From Mactra quadrangularis (lineage: Eukaryota; Mollusca; Bivalvia; Venerida; Mactridae), in the NCBI GenBank assembly GCA_025267735.1, contig CM046298.1:36641264-36705263 (forward strand): DNA of 64,000 bases, read 5' to 3'. The notes under the pieces are model-generated. The model searched no databases, had not been told where the DNA came from, and worked only from the letters and a program-made list of their open reading frames with translations. Every line of letters starts with the position of its first letter. Position 1 is the stretch's first letter. This document shows, piece after piece, positions 56,329 through 64,000 of this stretch. The position numbers and the translations under genes were made by a program.

Positions 56329-56607
56329 ACTATAGAAGTCTTCAAGAAAACTGTTCTTTTTTTAATACTAGATATTTGGTCTACTTAAAAAGCTTATTCA
56401 AAAACTATAACTTTCATAGTACCTAGATTTGTTTATCTACAAATATGTTTAGCAGCAAAATAGTATTGGTGGAACCTTTAAAATCATACATGTAAATAAA
56501 TTCAGAAATGCAATACAATTATAAGGGTGTTATTATTGAGCTAAAGTAAAAGAACCTAGTACATTGTACAAGGTATGTAAAAGAGCAAATAATAATATAA
56601 CAAGTGT

Positions 56608-56933
56608 TAGCCTGGATTACCTGCCCCTTACCACTATCGTTATCGGGCCAGGCAAACGGGAATCATGGTGGCCTCCTAACACAATTCGGACGTGGATTAG
56701 TCTCGTTAGAATTTCGGATACTTTCTTCTGCATAAATTAATGTAACCAAACAACTAAAAAGGTAGCCACTGCAATTCTTGTACAATGATCCTTTGATTTA
56801 AGCCTGCATAGTGAGAAATGCTCATTTGAAAACATAATTATCCAAAATCTAATTCATTACATAGGGTGCGGCCATGATCATGCTTTGCCTGACGTACTTT
56901 TACCTGCCAAAGTGTGACTGGGAACCAGACAAA
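56608..56933. mobile_element. hAT-like MITE, family X copy 2
   Basis: 326 bp, TAGCCTGGATTACCTGCC to GTGACTGGGAACCAGACAAA, inverted relative to X1, with a perfect 8-bp TSD ACAAGTGT (56600-56607 and 56934-56941). Confidence 0.88.
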
Positions 56934-57199
56934 ACAAGTGTAATATAAAGGTGGAGTGGGTGCAGATCTAATGAGATTCATGAAGCTAATAAATATGTGC
57001 TTTCAAAACATTAGCTAACAAAAGCAAGAAGCTAGTGTTACTCTAAACATAATTCTGAACATTCAGTTGCACAACATGAGATTAAGATACTTGAACAGAA
57101 AATTGTATCAGAATGAAATTACCCTGCTTTGGTCTAATACAATAAATGTAAAAAAGGCATTTTATAGTCCCCGAGTTTCATGCTTACACATGTTCACCA

Positions 57200-57440
57200 A
57201 TTTTACAGCTATTACCCCTGGTCATCAGGCTACAGGTATCTATCTATCAATCTCTCTGTGGAGTCTTTTTACTTAACTTTTTAGTGCAGCCGACAAATTG
57301 GCGCAACAGAATTATACCACCCTCCCAGGTACCCATTTACACCTAGGTGGAGTGAAACAATCGCAAGCAAATTTCTTGCTCAAGGAAATTAGCAGTGCCC
57401 CTACTGGGATTCAAACCTAGGACCTCTCGAACTAATGAAC
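57200..57440 (-). mobile_element. tRNA-derived SINE, family S3
   Basis: Plus-strand CCCTGGTCATCAGGCTACAGG .. GAATTATACCACCCTCCCAGG TACCC .. GGGATTCAAACCTAGGACC is the inverse of the 38994 element (B box on the minus strand GGTTTGAATCCC). Confidence 0.75.
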
Positions 57441-57836
57441 ATTATACATGTATACAAATTTAACATATGGCTAGTAAAAGTATAACAATAAGTAAATCTG
57501 TGAGCTAATGCTCACTAGTGATACCCCCGCTGTGAGAAATATGACTATCATAATGTAACTTTCATTTAACAAAATCTAAAAATATGCGACAAACAGGAAG
57601 TAGATGAGCAAGGAGCATGAAATCGCTTTACATCACATGGGACTATGGGATGAAGCAATATGCAAAGTATTAGGCTGCTGCATGTTATAGTTGCTGAGAA
57701 AACTGTGACTGAAATTTTGTAACGGTCGGACGCACGCACGCACGGACAAGGGTAAAACAGTATACCCCCCCTCTTCTTCGAAGCGGGGGTATAAAAATGA
57801 GATTCTAAGAATTGCATAGCATAATAGTAGATTTAA
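57441..57836. other. Intergenic DNA
   Basis: Contains a CGGACGCACGCACGCACGGAC run at 57728. It contains GTGATACCCCCGCTGTGAG .. CTCTTCTTCGAAGCGGGGGTATAA, possibly an unidentified repeat with inverted ends (ATACCCCCGC / GCGGGGGTAT, 57518-57791). Confidence 0.4.
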
Positions 57837-58580
57837 AACCCTATGCTACTTGCACACAGATTTGGCTAAATTTGTTTGATATTCTAAAATTACCTGTCAG
57901 TGTCTGTAATTGTGTTAAGAAAATGAATTCTTGATATTTCAAGACGTGCCTACTTATGGATTATGCAAAATATATATTAATAAAAGTCAGAAAAAGGCAG
58001 CACAACCATGTATACCATTAGTAACAGAGTCAGTTTTATGATTTATATATCACAACTGCATGTCATTTTGCACTAAAACTGTAATAACCTCACAAATTTC
58101 TTACGATAAAAATCATCTCAAGTCAAATACAAGAGGCATTCATATTACAGTTATATTTGGCCAATCATTTTGGCCAAATACCATTGAATTATGTAACATA
58201 ATGCATATTCTATATCATATTGCATATCATATCATAGTTATGTTTATTATCTTTCTAACTTTGAACTGCAAATTTATAAAATTGACTAAAACCACAAGTT
58301 GATCATATGTTCTATGGATTCGCTTACACCTTTATTTTAATTTATTTCCTCGCTCGCGCATAAAAATTTGACCAAACTGCTACATAAAGCAACTGAATTA
58401 AGATGTTTTTTGTATAACACATGATCAACTTGTTGTGGCCTTAGGATAGGACTTTTTCGTAAGAATTTTTGAAAAAAGGCACACTGAACACTATTTTTCT
58501 GCTTCCAAAATTTTTTTTATAGAATTTTGAGAATTCAAAAAAAGTTGATCTTTAAGTTGAAATCAGAGAAACAAGCAGCT
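57837..58580. mobile_element. TTAA-flanked MITE, family T2 copy d, with a nested insertion
   Basis: 744 bp, TTAA at 57833-57836 and 58581-58584. The interior GTCAGTGTCTGTAATTGTG and CATGTCATTTTGCACTAAAAC match T2a; the right end is GAAATCAGAG .. CAAGCAGCT. The family G foldback lies inside at 58288-58442. Confidence 0.7.
58288..58442. mobile_element. Foldback MITE, family G copy 2
   Basis: AACCACAAGTTGATCATATG TTCTATGGATTCGCTTACACC .. ACATGATCAACTTGTTGTGGCC TTA; shorter than 31109-31331. Confidence 0.7.
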
Positions 58581-58697
58581 TTAAATATTTGATTTATGAT
58601 ACAAACTCCAGGTAGTGTTCTTTGCATAGATTATAGGCCTACATAAAGCCATAAAACATGATTATATTAAAGGCACATCTATTCTATTTACTCTGTA

Positions 58698-58918
58698 TCA
58701 CAATTTTGCTGACAAAGTTGTTGCCTTATTACCCCAAATTCTAAATCGACTAATGCCACCATCAGGACATATTGTAAGTCGAACATGGGAGATAACTCCA
58801 ATTCCAGCAGTTCCTAATTTTTGTACATCAATAAACATTTGATTATGTCCCTTTAATCTTGTTTCTGGTACTAACAATTTCCATTTTAAGTTAGACGAGT
58901 CGTTGTCTTGTAAACACC
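58698..58918 (-). CDS. Allantoicase terminal exon
   Basis: 221 bp, acceptor TTCTGTTTTCAG. Encodes GCLQDNDSSNLKWKLLVPE .. and HVRLTICPDGGISRFRIWG to the AKL C-terminus and TGA. Confidence 0.92.
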
Positions 58919-61900
58919 CTGAAAACAGAATTATAAGAGACAATGGGGTGAGGATAATCATAATCATAGTTATTAGTTAGAAATCTCAAGAAAATTAGTA
59001 GTGCCTCTGATGGGGTTCAAACCTGAGACCTCTTGATCCCTAGACATGTTCCTTTACTGGACTACATGTACTGCACATTCATGAATACAGATATCTATTT
59101 TTTAAAGATAAAGAGTACAGAAGTACTATAGTCAGTATTTAAATTAGCAGGGTCAATGTATGGGCCACTGACTGTTGAATATATCTACCAATACTTAACC
59201 ATCAATTCTGGAAACTATCTGTACCAGACTCCCACCCTTACTAAAACAACAGTCATTGCAATATTTCTATTGCAATATTTCTTAACAATAGTCTAAATTA
59301 TAACATTATATAGTTATGGGCAAATCACCAACAAGCCCAACTATATAAAATAAATAGTTCTCCCAAGCCTGAATCATTTATCACTAACCCCAGGCTTCAG
59401 GTTAGAGAACTTAGGCAATGGCTGAAACAACTGCCTCTGCATCTGGGTTCAGACCCATGACTGTCTACAAGATGGAAGATTATAGTGATATGAAGTTGTC
59501 AAACATAAAGGCACATTAAAATATTTCATATTCAGAACTCCAATTTATGGGTTTTCACTGAAAACCGTTTGCTTGTGTGTGGCAGGTGAGTCTCAGAACG
59601 AATTAATTTTACACAATTATTGCTAAAGGGCACCAGCACAGATTAAATCCAATTATTTGTGTACACACATTATCATTTCAACTTCATTACAAACTGTTAA
59701 ATCTGGTACAAACAAAGTTTTTCTGCTGGAAAAACCCATCAACTTGATTTCCATATCAAATCTATAAACAAATACAGAAATTCATAGTATCTTAATTACC
59801 TTCAACTTTACATGTATATGGAAAGTTACCCTTGAAATGATTTGTATCTATTTCAACCTGCAAAGAGATGAGAAGATGATATTTACAACACAATAAGTTT
59901 TCAGTCTTGAAGAGCATGTTTATATAGTCTAACAACAACAGGGTCTATAGTCATATTCCACAAAAAATACTAACATTATTTGTCATTCATGAACATTACC
60001 AATAGGGCTGTCACGATATACCGGTATACCGGTATATTGCAATACGGGCTGCAGCAATACGTACCGCGGTACAATTTTAATGTACCGGCATTTGGCGATA
60101 ATATTTATTTCATAATGTTATAAAATTCTTCCCTTTGCACAAACAGTAGTGAAATGTCAGTTTTTCCATTGTTCATTCCATCTAACCTGAAGTTGCAAGA
60201 ATTTAACCGATTGGGATGCGTCTCAGTCCTAAATGACCGTAAATACTTAAAGAGGCTAGATTCTATCAATAATTGCACATAAGATTTGCAATTTTTACAG
60301 TAGAGGAACAACGAATCTAAAAGCCCACAATATATAGTGGTACGTATCGCGATACGATGACAGCGTATTGCAATATATCGTGGTACCCTTCTAGCATATT
60401 GTGACAGCCCTAATTACCAACAAAAGCCTATACATTGACTATTACTGCCATTTCATTATAATTAAACCAAATTTTAAGATAAAATTCTAGTCACTAATCA
60501 AAGTCAGCTGCTAATTAGTAACAATGTACCATACTCTGACATATGGTTTAATTCATTAATGCACCAGAAGTACTGAGTAAATACACTACTTATTGGAAAA
60601 TCTCCAACTTTATGGTGCTAAATTTACAATAAGGAAATAACCTACGATTGGAAATACCCAAAACCCATTTTGGCAAATAAAACCTATCCTGATATGAATT
60701 ATATCAGATTTCCCCCCCCCCCCCCCAAAATTTGGCTCAATTTAGACTCAAAAACTAATCTAATCAATGCATCAACTAAATGAAGTGAATAAAGATTAGT
60801 GCTTCTGCCCATTATTCATTCCAGACAAATAATTGAATGACATCAAATAGCACATACAATATTATCTACCCTTCTTTACTAAAAATCCAAATTAAATTAA
60901 TCTTATATAAATAGTTTTAACTCACAAGCTTATGTGGGTATTTTTGACAGAGATAATTAATGTGATATTTATATTAAGAGCTATTTGATTCCTTCCTATG
61001 TCTTGACTGTATAATTACACAACAATTGGAGTGAAGTGCATGTCATGGATACACATTGTATTTTGTTATAGTGCCTAAATTTTGACCCCAATCTGACCAT
61101 TATGCAACAATATTAATTACATTGAATACAAATGTAGTATTAATGCTCAATACCAATATTGGAGTATACACATTTAGAATACCTTACTTGCAGAAGTGTA
61201 GAACAAGTGAGGTACTGATTTCCATCGAAATATATGAAGATAACTATAAGATGCAAATTTTTAAAGTCAGATTGTGTTCAAACTTTAGGCACAATATATT
61301 TTAATTTCTTGTAATAATGAAATGTAATGATGCATAGTCAAAAAGGTGTACATATATCAATCTAGATGAAATAAAATGGTTCCTTAACTTACCATAGAAA
61401 CAATAGCAGTATGTCCAAGTTGAAATGTACACCATTCTGAACCTAGTATATAAAAAAATAATGATAACATTTTTACAATCTAAGTTTTATGCTGATGCAT
61501 GTTCTTCAGCTTTACAGCTATCACCTCTGTTTATTTGGCTACTAGCTCCTATCCAACTATCCACTTAGTGCTGCCGACATATTGGTGAAACAGACTAAGT
61601 CTGGAATATGCCCAATACATTTTGCTTTAATAATTATTGCCATATTAATCCTTAGATTATTTCAGTTATTTGAAAATAAGGAATTAATGGATGACTGATT
61701 AGAAATTTTAGTGAGTGTATATCCTAAAAGTAAAAAAACAGTACAACAGCAAATAGTTTTTATTGCAAATGGAAAATGTTGGTTGTGAAAAGTTGGTGGA
61801 CTGTTGGATCACTCATATTCTAAAAGTTCATGGACAGACGACAATATCAGTGGACTTGGTTCATGGTCCACTGGCTAAATTCCAAGACAGTGATTACTAG

Positions 61901-62453
61901 GGCTGTCACGATATACCGGTATATTGCAATACGCAGCTGCGGCAATACGTACCGCGGTACGAATTTAATGTACCAGTATTTGGCAATATTTTTTATTTCA
62001 TTGGAAAATTCTTCCCTTCGCGAAATAAAAGTAGCAAAGCGTCAGTTTTTCCATTGTTTATTCAATTTAACCTTAAGTTACAAAATTTTTACCGATGTTG
62101 GCACGTCACAGTCCTAAATGACCGTAAATACTTAAGGAGGTTAGATTCTATCAGCAGCTGCATGTTAAATTTGCATTGTTTTTGTTAAATATATCGGAGG
62201 CACAACAAATTTAAAAGCCCACAATATATCGTGGTACATATCCCGATAAGTTGCTAGCCTTTTGCAATATATCGCGATACGCTTATGGAGTACCGTGACA
62301 GCCCTATTGATTACCCGTCCAAGATACAACCACTCAGCCACAACTGCTTTTAATTCTGGCACAGCTGTTAGTGACCTAATGTAATGAAAGCTTACCTGAT
62401 GTATATAATTTACCATCCTTTCTTCTCTCTTGTACTATAGTTGGTCTTGATGC
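58698..62453 (-). CDS. Allantoicase, last four coding exons (3' part of the gene)
   Basis: Allantoicase (EC 3.5.3.4) hydrolyses allantoate to ureidoglycolate and urea in uric acid breakdown. Exons 62396-62453, 61393-61442, 59800-59857 and 58698-58918 join in phase to 128 residues. Landmarks are SEWCTFQLGH, VEIDTNHFKGNFP and HVRLTICPDGGISRFRIWG, the order found in the second of the two repeated allantoicase domains. The protein ends ..TLSAKL; AKL is an accepted variant of the peroxisomal PTS1 signal, matching known peroxisomal animal allantoicases. Full-length family members are near 400 residues, so roughly two thirds lie upstream of 62453, probably beyond the right edge. Two introns contain family B hAT-like MITEs. 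No frame break is seen, so the gene looks functional. Confidence 0.9.
58981..59200. repeat. SINE S3 scrap followed by a half P element
   Basis: 58981-59070 (minus) carries GGGGTTCAAACCTGAGACC, like S3. 59080-59190 matches the right half of family P (AAGAGTACAGAAGTACTATAG .. CCACTGACTGTTGAATAT). Both lie in the last intron of allantoicase. Confidence 0.5.
59800..59857 (-). CDS. Allantoicase internal exon
   Basis: 58 bp, acceptor CTCTTTGCAG, donor GAAG|GTAATT. Encodes VEIDTNHFKGNFPYTCKVE, the most conserved family motif. Too short for ordinary ORF searches. Confidence 0.92.
60003..60412. mobile_element. hAT-like MITE, family B copy 2
   Basis: 410 bp, TAGGGCTGTCACGATATACC to TATTGTGACAGCCCTA, with a perfect 8-bp TSD ATTACCAA (59995-60002 and 60413-60420). 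In an allantoicase intron. Confidence 0.93.
60713..60726. repeat. Poly-C tract
   Basis: Fourteen consecutive C in AT-rich intron sequence. Length may be unreliable in assemblies. Confidence 0.8.
61067..61296. mobile_element. Foldback MITE, family K copy 2
   Basis: ATAGTGCCTAAATTTTGACCC CAATCTGACC and GTCAGATTGTGTTCAAACTT TAGGCACAATAT arms; about 110 bp shorter than 42250-42591. In an allantoicase intron, just before exon 61393-61442. Confidence 0.75.
61393..61442 (-). CDS. Allantoicase internal exon
   Basis: 50 bp, acceptor TATACTAG, donor TATG|GTAAGT. Encodes (G)SEWCTFQLGHTAIVSM. Phase 1 in, phase 0 out, matching both neighbours. Confidence 0.88.
61503..61602 (-). mobile_element. SINE family S3 scrap
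   Basis: CTTTACAGCTATCACCTCTG .. CTTAGTGCTGCCGACATATTGG resembles 57205-57305. Confidence 0.45.
61898..62306. mobile_element. hAT-like MITE, family B copy 3
   Basis: 409 bp, TAGGGCTGTCACGATATACC to TACCGTGACAGCCCTA. Flanks GTGATTAC and TTGATTAC agree at 7 of 8. It lies 89 bp before an allantoicase exon, in the intron. Confidence 0.9.
62396..62453 (-). CDS. Allantoicase internal exon (most 5' found)
   Basis: 58 bp, acceptor CCCTTCAG, donor TCAG|GTAAGC. Encodes ASRPTIVQERRKDGKLYTS, aligning with the LDRP.. linker of the second repeat. The exon before it was not found in 62460-64000. Confidence 0.75.
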
Positions 62454-62619
62454 CTGAAGGGAAGACGGTTAAAGGTTATAGAGGAGCATGACAATAACAA
62501 ACCATAGAATTTTATTTCATTCATTCTTAGCATATCTAATAATAATTGATATAACTTTTATAGATATTTTGATAGATTTTATTACAAAATTGGAATAGGT
62601 GTTCATGACTTCAAAATTA

Positions 62620-63624
62620 CAGTAAAAGTTCGCTGGCTCGAACTCGAAGGGACGTTGAAGAAAATTCGAGACAGGCAGGTGTTCGACCTGGCCGACATTC
62701 GTCCGAGTTCGACGTTATTACTTCCCTTTGTTTTTAAATTGTGTTTATTCGTTATCTCCCTTGGTTTAATATAAAACCCGAACACATGGTTCGTTCAAGT
62801 GTCTTGTGAACGTTGTCAGTACAAACTGCAAAATAATTTGCTTATTACTTATTTGTTGTTCGTTAGTTATACATTTATGAACATTATTATGATTTGGGTT
62901 AGTAGTAGTATATGAGATGAACGTCCATGTTATGTGTTTCATTAAGAATGGTTCGTTGTGATACACTAGTTTTGCACTAGATTCTACTTATCTCTTTTAT
63001 TTCTTGTTGTTGTATTAAGAGCTTGTATATTACACGGCTTTACTGTAGATAAGGAATATAAAAGTGAAATAAGATAATAAAAATTAATCAAATATTGTTT
63101 ACGTAATTTTATTTTACCTCGAAACATAAAAGAAGCACTACGCGCTAATTCATTTGTTTTAGTGAGGCCTTAGTTACTCGTTTTATTCTTGATTTATAAT
63201 GATACCATGACACATAACATGTGTCCGTCAACAATGTGCAATCTACAAACAACTCTATTGTTAAGCATTTTTGTGTGACAATGTGATCACACAACAATAT
63301 GTTTTGACAAATAAGATCAATTAACAAATTTAATGTTAAGCGATTTTCACGCCGTGTTATTATCACACGTCACAAACAATACCTACGGTCATACCTTTGT
63401 CGCTGATGTGTGAAAATCTATTGTTCGAGAGAGACAATAGTATTATAGTGTATTTTTAAACCACGGGACCGTAAAATTGGTTCGAGAGTTCGACCCTGTC
63501 CTGTTCGACCCAGAAGAGGTTGTTTAATATAGATATAGAAGGGAAATTGATCGGTGCCAGACAATGTGTTCGACTCAGGCAATTAATTCGAGCTGGTGGT
63601 GTTCGAGAGAATGAACTTTTACTG
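62620..63624. mobile_element. pogo/Tigger-like MITE, 1005 bp
   Basis: Flanked by TA (62618-62619 and 63625-63626). Ends CAGTAAAAGTTCGCTGG.. and, inverted, CAGTAAAAGTTCATTCTC share 12 terminal bases and then CTCGAAC. TA duplication with CAGT ends and CTCGAA subterminal motifs is typical of pogo/Tigger elements. No transposase: the ORF at 63145-63366 is not one. Confidence 0.8.
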
Positions 63625-63800
63625 TACAAACACACACATTCATATTTCCAGCAAAGGCATGCATTTTGAAATTTCAATTAAACCATGTGCATTAAATTTG
63701 AAAGTATCAATCTGATTATCGTATAAACACCTGTTCTAGAACCTCACCTGATCTCGAACCTTTCATAAAAAAGTTGTTTACTTTGCTACGTAATTGCGAA

Positions 63801-63808
63801 TGACGTCA
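63801..63808. promoter_or_regulatory. CRE (TGACGTCA) in a candidate promoter
   Basis: A perfect CREB/ATF palindrome in AATGACGTCATC, 64 bp before ATG 63872. CRE sites near start sites are common in CpG-type promoters. Could serve either strand. Confidence 0.4.
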
Positions 63809-63871
63809 TCAACTTGTGTGCACAAATGTTTTGTAAACAACAGACGCAACTACAGCTGTCAAACGAGAACA

Positions 63872-63886
63872 ATGCCCAAGGAACAG
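63872..63886 (+). CDS. Possible first coding exon of a plus-strand gene
   Basis: ATGCCCAAGGAACAG (MPKEQ) with A at -3 is followed directly by a good donor GTAATTAG. Only five codons, so identity is unknown. It would be head to head with, or nested in, allantoicase. Confidence 0.3.
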
Positions 63887-64000
63887 GTAATTAGAATGAA
63901 TATCTTGTTATGGTGAATATTTTTAAGTAAATCCCTATTACCTTTTTCCGCCCTGTCAGTACAATGCATCAAATATTGTTTAAGGTATGTTATAACAAAA

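Noticed and set aside
61830..62117. 95-residue ORF
   Set aside because: Lies mostly in the hAT-like MITE family B; the related copies carry no equivalent long frame.
62460..63800. Upstream allantoicase exons
   Set aside because: No in-phase exon with family motifs was found; most of the interval is the pogo-like MITE.

Overview
This is eukaryotic, AT-rich, intron-containing animal DNA. Two recognisable genes point to a metazoan: a tinman/NK-type homeobox gene and allantoicase. The very dense load of short DNA transposons and tRNA-headed SINEs is what I would expect of a bivalve mollusc; that taxon is an inference, since no species-diagnostic gene was recognised. No bacterial operon, CRISPR array, phage or plasmid feature was seen.

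Genes. (1) 2091-2649, minus strand: first coding exon of an NK2/NK4 (tinman-like) homeobox gene. It carries the TN motif, and the homeobox itself would lie beyond the left edge. (2) 43040-49097, plus strand: a four-exon gene for a roughly 434-residue proline- and glutamine-rich protein that I do not recognise. All three introns splice in phase with good GT/AG sites. (3) 58698-62453, minus strand: the last four coding exons of allantoicase, a purine (uric acid) degradation enzyme. They end in a candidate peroxisomal targeting tripeptide, AKL; the 5' part lies beyond the right edge. (4) Near 63801-63886 a CREB/ATF site, a start codon and a splice donor suggest a further plus-strand first exon, but this is weak.

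The 40 kb between genes 1 and 2, and most intronic and flanking DNA, is mobile or tandem repeat. Insertions dated by exact target-site duplications (TSDs) include: hAT-like MITE families A, B and X (8-bp TSDs); a family M with 9-bp TSDs, as Mutator-like elements make (four copies of about 395 bp plus a 68-bp remnant); TTAA-flanked families T1 and T2; a pogo/Tigger-like MITE of 1005 bp flanked by TA; and a SINE with a 13-bp TSD. There are also palindromic P elements, several foldback elements and at least three SINE families.

Tandem arrays of 51, 26, 23, 5 and 4 bp units occur, together with a decayed array rich in CRE (TGACGTCA) sites. The 26-bp array has an E-box in nearly every unit. Nested insertions give relative ages: element X1 sits inside a SINE tail, and a hAT-like element sits inside a T1 copy. 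Each intron of gene 2 and two introns of allantoicase carry these insertions.

No long transposase or reverse-transcriptase ORF was found, so the elements are non-autonomous and presumably moved by enzymes encoded elsewhere.
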